Shown: piece after piece, positions 15,035 to 27,095 of the stretch
Layout: each line of letters starts with the position of its first letter
How positions within the stretch are numbered: position 1 is the stretch's first letter
Assembly: GCA_026393795.1 (NCBI GenBank)
Contig: JAPKZL010000107.1
Coordinates: 1 to 38,368 of the forward strand
From: Candidatus Aminicenantes bacterium
GTDB lineage: Bacteria; Acidobacteriota; Aminicenantia; UBA2199
DNA length: 38,368 nt
Direction: 5' to 3'
Made by a program: the position numbers and the translations under genes
Notes under the pieces: generated by a model
Told to the model about the DNA's origin: nothing
Databases searched by the model: none
The model's input: only the letters and a program-made list of their open reading frames with translations

Positions 15035-17230
15035 CTAGAAAAACGGGGTGACGGCGCCAAAGTTGCCCAGGGTGGGATAAAAGCGGTAGTCGTGGGCCAG
15101 CGAGCCGTTGAGCAGGTAGAAGCTCAGGTTGGCGTTGATGGTAATGCACTGGTAATCCATGACCGCCTTCACATAGCATCCGGTAAACTGCTTGCGGATC
15201 GAGTCGTACTCCGCTTCCAGCGCGAGGCTGAGGGGGAAATTGGCTATTTTCAGGCGCAGGTCGCCCCCCAGCAGGGACTGGACCGACGGGTGGTCGGCCG
15301 GGCCGTACGGGCTGCAGTATTTCCGGTAATAGAAGCCGCCGCTGAGCGGGGCATCCGCCTTGGCATAGTTCACGTGGAAGTTGACGTTATAGAGCCGGCG
15401 GTTGAAATCGCTCTGGTAGTGGTTGTAGGCCGCCTGGACCCCCAGGGAAAAAAATGTGCCGGGTTTGAAATCGAGCGAGGCGCCTAGCTCGGAAAAGGCG
15501 GGATACTTATCGTTGATCTTCATGCCGCGGTTTGCCGTTTCCGGGTCCAGGTAATAGCTCTGCTCGATCCTCAGCAGCAGGAGTTCCTGCGGGACCGTTT
15601 TCTCCCCGCTCTTCTTCATCAGCAGGCGCGAGACGAGCGCGAAGGTCGCCGTGGAGGAAAGGGTGTAATCGCCTGCGCCGACGCGCAAGACCCGGTCAAG
15701 GTTGGTCGCCTTGGAAGCGTAGGAGAAGGTGAGCGTGGGCTCGATCACGTGCCGGAAGCTGCGCGTGGCGCCGGAAAAGGTGCGCGAAAACGACGGCCCG
15801 CTCAGGTTGATCTGCGCCGTCTGGTACTGCACGGTCACCGGTTCATCGATGATTTCACCATTTTGTGGGTCCAGGCTGCGGGCATAGAAGGAATTCCTGG
15901 CGCCGAACGCCAGCGAGGCCTTCAGCCAGGGCGTCTGGATCAGCTCGAGCGAATAGGCGGGGTTGAAGCGCACCGTTTGCGAGGCTTCGCCGTAAACGAA
16001 GTCGGGCTGCACGTTCTGGGCCGTGCCGTTGCGAATCTGCCGGTCGTACTCAAGGGAGAAGGAGAACCGGCCGGGGATCGGGCCCAGTTTCTGCGGCTGC
16101 ATCGTCAGCGCGAGCGAAGGGAGGACATCTTCCTTTTCCGATTCGCCGCTGTTGATGTTGTAGACCTCGCGGCGCGACGCCGCCAGGTTCAAAGTGAAGA
16201 TGGAGACGCGGCTGGTCCAGGACAGCGAGGAGCTGAAGGTCATCAGGTTGTAGCGCTCGAACCCAGTGTCGAGGTAGCGCAGCGCCTCGGGCGTTCCCGG
16301 CAGGCGCGAACTGATGGTGAGTTGCGAATGCAGAAACGGGATATCCTGCTGATGGCTCATATCAAGGACGAAATTGTTGCCGTTGGCGCGCAAGCGGTCT
16401 ATGTCTTCGCTGCTGATCGGGTTCAGCGGGTCGGCCTTCACCCCCACCCCGGGCAGCAGGTGGAAGAGGCGCATGCTGCCGCTGGCATGGCGGAAGAGGT
16501 AGCGCAGCTCCTCGCTCAGGCCCAAGCCGAGATATTGGTAGTAGTCCAGGTTGAGGGTCAGGTCCAGGTTGGGCCGCACGGCCCAGAAAAAGGAGCTCTG
16601 GACAAAAAAACCGCGCAGCGACGACGTGCCGATGGCCGGGATCAGAAAACCGCTGCTGCGGCCATCCTGCTTGAGCGGATAACGCAGGTACGGGAGGTAA
16701 AAGACAGGGATGTTCTTGATGTGGAAGACGACATCCTTCATTTCGATATATTTTTCCTTCTTGATTTTCCCGGCCCGACCGGTGATCTTCCAGCGCGGCA
16801 CGATCTGGGCGCAGGCCGAAAGATCCAGGCGCTTGAAAGTCAGCGTCTGCAGATCGACCTGGGTGAGCCGGTCGGTTTCGTAGCGGAGGAAAGGGGTGAT
16901 CAGGCCGTAGGTGTCGACGAGTTCGCCGGCGTGCGTTTTCAGGTTGAATTTCAGTTTTTCGCCGCTGAGCACCGAATCCTTGCCGGCCATGGTCACCCGG
17001 CCTTCGGCGAACAATTCGCCCTTTTCCTGGTCGTATTCGACGGCGTCGGCGTAAATGACATACTCCTGCCAGATGATCTCCACGTGGCCGTAGGCGCGGA
17101 TGAATTTTTCGCGGATGACCTGGTTGTCGGCCCGAATCTGCGGGGAGACGCCGTCACTCTGGGCCCGCAACCGGGGAGCCGACCCGAGAAGGAGGGAGAT
17201 CAAGGCAAATGACAGCGCTGTTTTTTTCAT
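15035..17230 (-). CDS. lptD: LPS-assembly protein LptD
   Basis: 731 aa outer-membrane protein that inserts LPS into the outer leaflet. A signal peptide spans about residues 1-23 (cleavage after LRAQ or similar). The N-terminal OstA/LptA-like beta-jellyroll follows, with repeats such as YADAVEYDQEKGELFAEGRV. The conserved 'IPVFYLPYLRYPL' and 'GRSSGFLIPAIG' mark the start of the beta-barrel, which fills the rest of the protein with alternating aromatic strands. The sequence ends in Phe-Phe, as expected for a barrel terminus. Lengths are normal. A TTGATA/TAAATT promoter ends 9 nt before the ATG. It is the strongest evidence for an LPS-bearing outer membrane. Confidence 0.93.
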   Translation of the reverse strand: MKKTALSFALISLLLGSAPRLRAQSDGVSPQIRADNQVIREKFIRAYGHVEIIWQEYVIYADAVEYDQEKGELFAEGRVTMAGKDSVLSGEKLKFNLKTHAGELVDTYGLITPFLRYETDRLTQVDLQTLTFKRLDLSACAQIVPRWKITGRAGKIKKEKYIEMKDVVFHIKNIPVFYLPYLRYPLKQDGRSSGFLIPAIGTSSLRGFFVQSSFFWAVRPNLDLTLNLDYYQYLGLGLSEELRYLFRHASGSMRLFHLLPGVGVKADPLNPISSEDIDRLRANGNNFVLDMSHQQDIPFLHSQLTISSRLPGTPEALRYLDTGFERYNLMTFSSSLSWTSRVSIFTLNLAASRREVYNINSGESEKEDVLPSLALTMQPQKLGPIPGRFSFSLEYDRQIRNGTAQNVQPDFVYGEASQTVRFNPAYSLELIQTPWLKASLAFGARNSFYARSLDPQNGEIIDEPVTVQYQTAQINLSGPSFSRTFSGATRSFRHVIEPTLTFSYASKATNLDRVLRVGAGDYTLSSTATFALVSRLLMKKSGEKTVPQELLLLRIEQSYYLDPETANRGMKINDKYPAFSELGASLDFKPGTFFSLGVQAAYNHYQSDFNRRLYNVNFHVNYAKADAPLSGGFYYRKYCSPYGPADHPSVQSLLGGDLRLKIANFPLSLALEAEYDSIRKQFTGCYVKAVMDYQCITINANLSFYLLNGSLAHDYRFYPTLGNFGAVTPFF

Positions 17231-17239
17231 GAATATTGA

Positions 17240-17269
17240 AATTTAGCACATTTCCCCCAACCTTATCAA
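17240..17269 (-). promoter_or_regulatory. Promoter of lptD, near-leaderless
   Basis: Minus strand: TTGATA (17264-17269), 18-bp spacer, TAAATT (17240-17245) with a TGC extension before it, then 9 nt to the ATG at 17230. No ribosome-binding site is visible. Confidence 0.5.
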
Positions 17270-17307
17270 GAGAGAAATGCAAATCCCTCGATAATCCATG
17301 ATTTCCC

Positions 17308-17335
17308 GTAGGGGTTTGATTAATCAAACCCCTAC
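17308..17335. repeat. GTAGGGG palindrome, copy 3
   Basis: Perfect 28-bp palindrome. Left arm GTAGGGGTTTGATT is followed directly by its complement AATCAAACCCCTAC. It lies between the divergent lptD and PEGA-protein promoters. Confidence 0.85.
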
Positions 17336-17354
17336 CCAAACCCTGCCATACAAT

Positions 17355-17383
17355 GTGACCGCCAGCAATTTTTATGCTAAAAT
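17355..17383 (+). promoter_or_regulatory. Promoter of the PEGA gene, leaderless type
   Basis: GTGACC (17355-17360), 17-bp spacer, extended -10 TGCTAAAAT with TAAAAT at 17378-17383, then only 6 nt to the ATG at 17390. Confidence 0.55.
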
Positions 17384-17389
17384 ATTTGC

Positions 17390-18070
17390 ATGAAAAAAAT
17401 ACGCTTTTTACTGTTGGTTCTGTTTTTCATCAGCCTGGGCGTCGCCTGCACCATCCATTTTCCCTTCGACATGCTGGACGATTACGAAGGGGTGACCGTG
17501 GTCATGAAGATCGTTCCCGATGACGCCGACGTGCTGCTCAACGGCAGGTTCATCGGCGTTGCCTACGAATTCTCGACCCCGGGGTCGGCCCTGCGCCTGG
17601 CTTCGCGGCTGAACGAACTGGTCTTCAAGAAGGAGGGATACCGCGAAGAATCGGTCGACCTGCGCACCTATGCCTCGCGCAACATCACCCTGCGCCTGAA
17701 CCTGGAAGAGCGGTCCTTGAAAGCGGCACCGGAAACTCCGGCCAAAAACATCCCCGCTGAAGAAAACGACGAAGCCTACAAGGCCCAGAACGAAACTCCC
17801 CCACCCCTACCGGTTGCTGAAAAAACAGTACCGGAAAAAAACCGCTTCCTGGCAACGATTATCCTGACAGTCGCTCCGGCCGAGACCGCCCTCTACATCG
17901 ACGGCAAGTTCTGGGGTGTGGCGCCTGAAACCGGAAAAATCGAAAACCTGCGCCTGGAGCCGGGGAAATACCTCTTCGAAGCTTTCAAACCCGGCTACAA
18001 GAACTACAAGAAGGAAATTTCCGTTCCCAAGCAGGAAAAGTTCTCCCTGGATATCGCCCTGCAGAAGTAG
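17390..18070 (+). CDS. Exported PEGA-domain protein
   Basis: 226 aa. The N-terminus MKKIRFLLLVLFFISLGVAC is a signal sequence; the Cys at its end could be lipidated, but the residue three before it is Gly, a weak lipobox. Two PEGA-like modules follow: about residues 35-105 ('MKIVPDDADVLLNGRFIGVA' ... 'VFKKEGYREE') and about 155-225 (APAETALYIDGKFWG ... FKPGYKNYKKEI). They are joined by a Pro/Glu-rich linker. PEGA domains are thought to bind surface or extracellular partners, but the function here is unknown. The gene is monocistronic, transcribed from a leaderless-type promoter, and convergent with the ABC permease gene. Confidence 0.82.
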   Translation: MKKIRFLLLVLFFISLGVACTIHFPFDMLDDYEGVTVVMKIVPDDADVLLNGRFIGVAYEFSTPGSALRLASRLNELVFKKEGYREESVDLRTYASRNITLRLNLEERSLKAAPETPAKNIPAEENDEAYKAQNETPPPLPVAEKTVPEKNRFLATIILTVAPAETALYIDGKFWGVAPETGKIENLRLEPGKYLFEAFKPGYKNYKKEISVPKQEKFSLDIALQK

Positions 18071-18174
18071 ACCAGGCCGGTTGCGGCTGAAAAACCGTAT
18101 TGTATACTTCTGCTCCCGTTGGGGACAGATTCCGGTATGGTTGCGTGGGAGAGGAACGCGGAAAGGCTGAATTC

Positions 18175-18771
18175 TCAGGAAGCCAATTCGCGGCGGGAGA
18201 AAGAGAAAAGAGCCGCACCGAAGAAGAGGGCGATCAGGCCAGACAGCACCAGGAGATGGGAAAAATCCAAGCCATTGATCAGCACCGTATTTCCGTTGTA
18301 ATAGTAAAATGGGGAAAAGACCCGGTAGGGACGTAAAACCTCGACCATCGGCGCGTAGGCGTTGATCAAATAGGTGACGATGGCCAAACCGCCGCTGATG
18401 CCCACGCTGAGCTTCTTTTTCCCGCTCAGGCAGCCGATGGCCAGGGCGATGGTGAAAAATGCCATCCCCAGCAGGAAGCAGCTGAAAATCACTTCGGCCA
18501 GGCGCCAGCCGCTGACAGCGATATGAAAAATCCCCGTCCCGCCGGCCAGGCTGGTCCAGAAAACCAGCGCCAGGATGAAAAGCGCCAGGGCATGGGCCGC
18601 CGATTTTTCCATGACCACCCGTCCGCGCCTCAACTTCAGCAGCTCCCCGGCGCGGTTCATGAAAGGGTAGACATAGAGCAGATAAAGCGAAAGGGCCGCC
18701 AGGCCGATAGACCAGCCCAGCAGCGATAGCCTTTGATCGCGCAGCGTCTTGGCGAAAAGGCTAGCGAGCAT
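18175..18771 (-). CDS. ABC-2 permease with an internal deletion
   Basis: 198 aa; related permeases are about 260. Membrane segments lie at about 15-37, 59-85, 90-118, 122-144 and 170-190. From residue 51 (RVVMEKSAAHALALF) on it follows the usual family pattern, including 'YLINAYAPMVEVLRPYRVFSPFYYY'. Between YPFMNR (35-40) and AGELLKLRRGRVVMEK (41-56) the family normally has about 65 more residues, including a membrane segment and the AGEEExGTLxLLL coupling helix. That part appears to have been lost in frame, so the product may be inactive or altered. Start ATG 18771 has GGAG 9 nt upstream; ATG 18780 is possible. It overlaps the ATPase gene. Confidence 0.75.
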   Translation of the reverse strand: MLASLFAKTLRDQRLSLLGWSIGLAALSLYLLYVYPFMNRAGELLKLRRGRVVMEKSAAHALALFILALVFWTSLAGGTGIFHIAVSGWRLAEVIFSCFLLGMAFFTIALAIGCLSGKKKLSVGISGGLAIVTYLINAYAPMVEVLRPYRVFSPFYYYNGNTVLINGLDFSHLLVLSGLIALFFGAALFSFSRRELAS

Positions 18772-19669
18772 GCCTGTCATCTCCGTAAAAAGCCAGGAAG
18801 ACCTCTTCCAGGTCGGGTTCACGGCTGATGAAATCGTTGATCGAAAACCGGGCCGCTACTTTCAGCAGCTGATCCAGTTCGCCCTTGATCTGGCACTTCA
18901 GCCAGCGCTTGCCCGTGCCCAGCATGCGCAAATTCTCAAGGCCGGAAAATGCGCCGGCCACGTCGACGTCCTCGTTGAAATGAATCTCCACGTTGCGCAT
19001 GGTCCTGGCTTTGAGGGCGGCGACGCTTTCCACGGCCACCATCCTGCCGGCGCGGATGATGCCCACCCGGTCGCAGACCCGCTCCACCTCAGGCAGGTTG
19101 TGCGAGGAAAAAAATATCGTCTGCCCGGCGGCCCTGGCTTCGCCGAGAAGGCGGTAAAACTCATGCTGCATGAGCGGATCCAGGCCGTTGGTCGGCTCGT
19201 CGAGCATGATCAGCTCGGGCTTGTGCATGAACGCCTGGATCAGTCCGATTTTCCTCTTGTTGCCCTGGGAAAGGGTGGCGACGGGCTGGGAAAGGGGGCA
19301 TTGAAAGCGGGAAGCCAGCTCATCGACATAGGCCCAGTCGCCGTTGCCGCGCAAACGGCTGAAAAAGAGCAAAAGCTCGCGACCGTTCAGGTTTTCGTAC
19401 AAATTCAGCTCGCCGGGCAGGAAACCCATGCGCCGGCGGATGGGGACGCCATATTTTCGCACATCGAGGCCGAAGATCTCGGCCTTGCCGGCGCTGGCGC
19501 GGATGAAATCGAGCAGCACGCGGATGGTGGTGGTCTTGCCGGCCCCGTTCGGCCCCAGGTAGCCGAATATCTCGCCGGCAAAGATTTCAATATCGACGGC
19601 GGAAATTCCCAGCCGCCGGCCATAGTTTTTCCCCAGTTTTTCGGTTTTGATTATGGCTGTTTCGTTCAT
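18761..19669 (-). CDS. ABC transporter ATPase (drug/unknown substrate)
   Basis: 302 aa. Walker A GPNGAGKTTT lies near residue 39, the signature is LSQGNKRK, Walker B is LIMLDEPTNGLDP, and the H-loop is SSHNLPE. A C-terminal extension of about 80 residues ends 'REPDLEEVFLAFYG', the pattern of the DrrA/CcmA-like subfamily. It pairs with the overlapping shortened permease gene. All catalytic motifs are intact, which contrasts with the damaged permease. The ATG at 19669 is preceded by an extended -10 promoter 11 nt upstream. Confidence 0.9.
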   Translation of the reverse strand: MNETAIIKTEKLGKNYGRRLGISAVDIEIFAGEIFGYLGPNGAGKTTTIRVLLDFIRASAGKAEIFGLDVRKYGVPIRRRMGFLPGELNLYENLNGRELLLFFSRLRGNGDWAYVDELASRFQCPLSQPVATLSQGNKRKIGLIQAFMHKPELIMLDEPTNGLDPLMQHEFYRLLGEARAAGQTIFFSSHNLPEVERVCDRVGIIRAGRMVAVESVAALKARTMRNVEIHFNEDVDVAGAFSGLENLRMLGTGKRWLKCQIKGELDQLLKVAARFSINDFISREPDLEEVFLAFYGDDRHAR

Positions 19670-19680
19670 GCTGCTTATTT

Positions 19681-19709
19681 ATTCTAGCAAAAATCGACAG
19701 CGTCGGCAA
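19681..19709 (-). promoter_or_regulatory. Promoter of the ABC ATPase/permease pair
   Basis: Minus strand: TTGCCG (19704-19709), 17-bp spacer ending in TGC, TAGAAT (19681-19686). The gap to the ATG is 11 nt, so the 5' leader should be only about 4 nt. Confidence 0.5.
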
Positions 19710-19736
19710 ATGGCCACCGGCCGCGCTCGGCTCCCC

Positions 19737-21014
19737 TCACTGGTATTCGGCGAGAACCTTGGGGAATTTTTCTTTTAGCCAGCGGAAGTATCCGCGAACC
19801 GTTTTCTCCCCGGCCAGCCACCAGTCGTTGGCCAGGCCGTCTCTTCTCAAGGCATGAAAAGCCTGTTGCTCGCTTGCGCTCAAGGCGGCGGGGCGGCGCC
19901 GCGCGAAAGCGCTGCCGGCCAGCGGGAAAAAGTAGTGCACATGGAAGAAAACGCGGTATTTTCTCGTCAGGCTGCGCATCAGGTTAAGCAGGTCGCGGCG
20001 ATCGGCGGCCGTTTCATCCGGGAGGGCGATGATGAAATCGAGGTTGGCGGTGAAGCCCGCTTCGTTGGCCATGGCCACCGCCGCGACGACGTTATCCACC
20101 CGGTGGCCGCGGCCGATGGCCTCCAGGCGCCCGTCTCCGGCGCTCTGCGCCCCGAAGGTCAGGCGCCGGTTGGTCACGGTGCGCCGCAGCAGGCTCAAGC
20201 CGTCGTTGCTGGCCGTGTCGGGACGCAGCTCGGAAGGAAAGATACCGTACTCGATGAAGCGAAAACCGTTCTGCCGGCAAAGCTGGAGAAGTGCCGCGAT
20301 GGGCTCGAGATTGGGCTGCCTTTTTTCAACCGCCCCGAATTCCAGCGCCGAGGGGGCGATGAACCCGACCCGCCCCATGCGCCGCCGGCGCAACTCATCC
20401 AGGTAGATACGGATGGAGTCCATGTGCCTGAAGCGCGGTTTCATCCCTCCCGTCTGGCAATAGCCGCATTTCCAGAAACAGCCGCGGATGATCTCCAGCG
20501 GCGGGACGGTATTGAAATAGGCCGAAACCGGTATATAGCGCTCCCAGGCCGAATCCGGATCAACGCCGGGCGCTCCTTGGCGGCCGTCATAAACAGCGGT
20601 CTGCCCGGCGGCCACGTTTCCCGCCAGCAGGTCGCGGCCGAAGCGCAGAAAGGTTTCCTCGCCCGGGCCGCGGAAAATAGCGGTGAAGCCGCAGGCCGTG
20701 GCCAGCTCCGGCTCGGCGCTGACATGGGGGCCGCCGGCCGCCAGCAGCAGCGGCGCCGCGGCCCCGGCGCGCAGGCGGGCGGTTTCTTCCGCCACCCAAG
20801 GCAGGTGCGGCGTCATGAATGAATAGATGAAGACATCCCCGGCTTCAAGGGTTCCGGTCTGGCGCCGCGTGAGCCGCCCGGGGGCTGCGTCGGCCAGGCG
20901 GATGTCGAAGCAACGGTCCAGCCCGTTTTGCTCCCAGACATTCAGCAGCAGCGGCATGGTCAGCCGGTTGCCGGGAAAGACCCTGAAAAAGACGCGCCGT
21001 TTCTTTATACCCAT
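19737..21014 (-). CDS. B12-binding-domain radical SAM protein (MJ_1487-like)
   Basis: 425 aa. The N-terminal third resembles a cobalamin-binding-type Rossmann domain, with LLLAAGGPHVSAEPELA and 'GFTAIFRGPGEETFLRF'. The radical SAM domain has the [4Fe-4S] motif C-F-W-K-C-G-Y-C in EIIRGCFWKCGYCQTG, followed by RHMDSIRIYLDEL, 'FGAQSAGDGRLEAIGRGH' and NLDFIIALPDE. It resembles the uncharacterised group annotated as B12-binding/radical SAM, MJ_1487 family. Substrate is unknown; methylation or lipid modification are possibilities only. No promoter is evident in the 39 nt after atpC, so it may be read from the ATP synthase transcript. Confidence 0.8.
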   Translation of the reverse strand: MGIKKRRVFFRVFPGNRLTMPLLLNVWEQNGLDRCFDIRLADAAPGRLTRRQTGTLEAGDVFIYSFMTPHLPWVAEETARLRAGAAAPLLLAAGGPHVSAEPELATACGFTAIFRGPGEETFLRFGRDLLAGNVAAGQTAVYDGRQGAPGVDPDSAWERYIPVSAYFNTVPPLEIIRGCFWKCGYCQTGGMKPRFRHMDSIRIYLDELRRRRMGRVGFIAPSALEFGAVEKRQPNLEPIAALLQLCRQNGFRFIEYGIFPSELRPDTASNDGLSLLRRTVTNRRLTFGAQSAGDGRLEAIGRGHRVDNVVAAVAMANEAGFTANLDFIIALPDETAADRRDLLNLMRSLTRKYRVFFHVHYFFPLAGSAFARRRPAALSASEQQAFHALRRDGLANDWWLAGEKTVRGYFRWLKEKFPKVLAEYQ

Positions 21015-21053
21015 GCTGCTATAGGCGGCCGGCGCTCCGCCGCGGCCCCCCGG

Positions 21054-21481
21054 CTATTTTTTCCCCAGTTTTTTGCAGATCCCCAGCTTGAGGCGCAACT
21101 CCTTTTGCCCGTCCAGTTCCTGCCGCAGCTCCGATACCGACAGCGCCCCCTGAGGGGGTAATTTGACCTTTTTTTCGCTGGCCGCAAGCTGTTCAAGCAG
21201 ATCGGCTTCACGAAAATCCTCGCCGCGCTCGAAGCTATCGATGATCAGCGTGATGCGGTCGGAGCTCACTTCCATGAAACCCTCGCCGCTGTACAGGTAG
21301 TGGCGGACGTTGTCCAGGTCGAGATAGGAGATTTCGCCCGCCTTGAGCAGCGACAGGTACGGCAAATGGTGGGACTTGACGCCGGCTTCGCCGAGGAAAG
21401 CGGGAATATACAAGTCCCTGATCGCGCTGCGCAGCGAAATTTCGCGGAACGAGATGATCTCCAGTTCTATGCTGTCGGCCA

Positions 21482-21482
<1 letters not shown>
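21054..21482 (-). CDS. atpC: F-type ATP synthase epsilon subunit
   Basis: 142 aa. Central-stalk subunit. The N-terminal beta-sandwich includes 'LYIPAFLGEAGVKSHHLPYL' (the usual I-P-x-x-x-G-E-x-G-V-x-x-x-H pattern) and LKAGEISYL. The C-terminal half is helical and charged. The ATG at 21482 shares one base with the TAA of atpD (TAATG), showing tight coupling. It lacks any unusual insertion. Last atp gene of the cluster. Confidence 0.88.
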
Positions 21483-25343
<3,861 letters not shown>

Positions 25344-25889
25344 TTATCTTTCCCCTACGAGCGATTCACGAAGTTCCTGCAACCGGCCGGCCAGCGAATA
25401 ATCGTAGCGCAGCGAGCCCCGCTGCAGGCTGATGCCGGCGATCAGGTTCGGGTCGGTCTGGAATTGCAGGCGCACCGGTTTGCGCAGCGCTTTCTGCAGG
25501 TTGGCCAGCAAGCGTTCCTTCTGCGTTGCCGCCAGCTCGACGGCCGAAAAAATAACTATTTTTTCCACCCCGTGCACGTCGCACCAGGCGTCCGGGAGCT
25601 GGCGCACTATCTCTCCCAGGAACGCGAAACGGTTCTCCTCGGCCAGGGTCTGCAGGAAACGGAAACTGTTGTCGTGCAGCTTCATCTTGGCGCGAATGAT
25701 TTCCAGGGCCTTTATTTTCTCCGGCAAAGGGATTAAAAATGTCGCCATGCCGGTCTTCAGCTTGTCGTCGCCGGCCATCAGCCCGAGGACGGCGTTCAGG
25801 TCGGCGCTGATGCGCTTGAATTCGCCCTCGTCGTCGGCGCTCAGCACCACGGCCTTGGCGTAGCGTTTGACCAGGCTACTTTCCTTCAT
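25344..25889 (-). CDS. atpH: F-type ATP synthase delta subunit
   Basis: 181 aa, usual size. Links the peripheral stalk to F1. The N-terminal helical domain starts 'LVKRYAKAVVLSADDEGEF', as in OSCP/delta. The C-terminal domain has LANLQKALRKPVRLQFQTD, then PNLIAGISLQRGSLRYDYS and RLQELRESLV, the family's most conserved part. It overlaps atpF by 14 nt. Confidence 0.92.
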   Translation of the reverse strand: MKESSLVKRYAKAVVLSADDEGEFKRISADLNAVLGLMAGDDKLKTGMATFLIPLPEKIKALEIIRAKMKLHDNSFRFLQTLAEENRFAFLGEIVRQLPDAWCDVHGVEKIVIFSAVELAATQKERLLANLQKALRKPVRLQFQTDPNLIAGISLQRGSLRYDYSLAGRLQELRESLVGER

Positions 25890-26454
25890 CGATCTCTCCG
25901 CAGGCGGCGATATTGCGCTCGATGATCTTCTGCTGCGTGGCCGGGTCCATGGTTTTGACGAAATCCTCCTTGAAACGAGCGATGGCCAGATCGGCGATAT
26001 GGCCCTTGATCTGGCGCAGGGCGGCCTCGACCCGCAGCCGGATTTCCTCCTCGCTCAAGGCGATGATGCGCGCGGCCTCCATACGGCCGGCCGCTTCGAG
26101 GCGGGCCAGTTCCTCGCGGCCGCCGGCCTCAGCGCCGGCCTTGATCTGTTCCACTTCGGCTTTCACCTGCTGCAGGCGCTTTTCGATCTCTTCCAGGCGA
26201 ACGGCCGTTTCGGCCAGGCTCTTTTCCCGCTGGTTGAAATCGTTGACGATGGCGGCGCCTCTTTCGGACAGCATCGCGATCAGCGGCTTGCGCAGCATCA
26301 GGATCAGGCCGCCGAACAGGATGGTCGAATTGAAGATCTTGCCAAGCACGCTGAACCAACTGATATGGCCGGAGGCTTCCCCGGCCTCGCCCGCGGCGGC
26401 GGCCAGCAGGACGGCCGGCAGGAACAGGACAGCCAAGACGACGGTTTTCTTCAT
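25876..26454 (-). CDS. atpF: F-type ATP synthase b subunit with extra N-terminal hydrophobic segment
   Basis: 192 aa. After a signal-peptide-like first segment (residues 1-20, ending LAAAAGEAGEA), the true membrane anchor lies at about 36-55 (LGKIFNSTILFGGLILML). A long charged coiled coil follows (about 60-170), typical of the peripheral stalk. Some deltaproteobacterial-type b subunits have the same extra N-terminal segment. The two stalk genes b' and b overlap by 4 nt, so they probably form a heterodimer. Confidence 0.9.
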   Translation of the reverse strand: MKKTVVLAVLFLPAVLLAAAAGEAGEASGHISWFSVLGKIFNSTILFGGLILMLRKPLIAMLSERGAAIVNDFNQREKSLAETAVRLEEIEKRLQQVKAEVEQIKAGAEAGGREELARLEAAGRMEAARIIALSEEEIRLRVEAALRQIKGHIADLAIARFKEDFVKTMDPATQQKIIERNIAACGEIDEGK

Positions 26455-26864
26455 AAATACGCTTGCTTTATTTTTTCGCTGAAAACGACGATTTGCTTTT
26501 CCAGGGCTTTTTCAACGGAAACGACCTCGGCGGTCAACTCGTCCATTTTTTTACTCAGCGTCAGCGACGCCTTCTCCTTGGCCTCGGCCAGCGAGTAGGC
26601 GCGGACACCCTCCCCTTTCGCCAGCCACTCTTCCCTGATCTGCGCCGCCTCTTTGCGGGCCTGGGCGATCTGTTTTTCAAGACTCTGCGTGTGGCTTTCC
26701 ACCTGGTCCAGCATGCCCTGCAGGCGTTGGCTGTCGGCAGCGACCCGGCCTTCGCGCTCGGCGATGATTGTCCCGACCGGCTTGAAAAAAATACGCGTCA
26801 GGACCAGATAGAGCCCCCAGACCATGAAAAAGATCCAGAGCAGGGAAGAATTCAACTCTAACAT
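26451..26864 (-). CDS. atpF': F-type ATP synthase b' subunit, first gene of the operon
   Basis: 137 aa. One membrane segment (residues 8-27, LLWIFFMVWGLYLVLTRIFF) is followed by KPVGTIIAEREGRV and a heptad-rich coiled coil to the end. No signal peptide. The b'-b order and the absence of atpI, atpB (a) and atpE (c) upstream show that this is an F1-plus-stalk operon only. A promoter ends 6 nt before the ATG. The region upstream up to the DedA gene carries one repeat palindrome and the DedA promoter. Confidence 0.9.
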   Translation of the reverse strand: MLELNSSLLWIFFMVWGLYLVLTRIFFKPVGTIIAEREGRVAADSQRLQGMLDQVESHTQSLEKQIAQARKEAAQIREEWLAKGEGVRAYSLAEAKEKASLTLSKKMDELTAEVVSVEKALEKQIVVFSEKIKQAYL

Positions 26865-26870
26865 AGGGGA

Positions 26871-26899
26871 AATGTATCATATCGGCCGGCAAAAATCAA
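26871..26899 (-). promoter_or_regulatory. Promoter of the ATP synthase operon, leaderless type
   Basis: Minus strand: TTGATT (26894-26899), 17-bp spacer ending TGA, TACATT (26871-26876), then 6 nt to the ATG at 26864. A TATGAT overlapping it at 26874-26879 is an alternative -10, giving a short leader. Confidence 0.45.
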
Positions 26900-26950
26900 T
26901 ATGTTCCAGCGGGCCCTATCAGGAAGAATGATGTGAACAAATGAAAAAAA

Positions 26951-26978
26951 GTAGGGGCGAAAAATTTTTCGCCCCTAC
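26951..26978. repeat. GTAGGGG palindrome, copy 4
   Basis: Perfect 28-bp palindrome. GTAGGGGCGAAAAA is followed directly by TTTTTCGCCCCTAC. It lies between the divergent ATP synthase and DedA promoters. Confidence 0.85.
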
Positions 26979-26999
26979 CCGACGCACCTGACAAGGCTA

Positions 27000-27028
27000 T
27001 TGACACCATCCCCGGGCTCAGGTAAGAT
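27000..27028 (+). promoter_or_regulatory. Promoter of the DedA gene
   Basis: Perfect TTGACA (27000-27005), 17-bp spacer, TAAGAT (27023-27028). A leader of about 60 nt with an AGAGGAG ribosome-binding site precedes the ATG at 27096. Confidence 0.65.
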
Positions 27029-27095
27029 ACCCCATCAAACCACCGCTCGAATCTGAGTTGGGCATTTCAGCGATGCCGCCCCAAGAGGAGACGCC

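Noticed and set aside
15749-17212. Long open frame on the plus strand opposite lptD
   Set aside because: It is a GC-rich antisense shadow. The lptD frame has a signal peptide, OstA repeats and a barrel end, while the shadow has no recognisable domain.
18071-18174. Isolated GGGGACAG at 18120-18127 as a further repeat copy
   Set aside because: No matching inverted arm is present nearby, so it could be chance.
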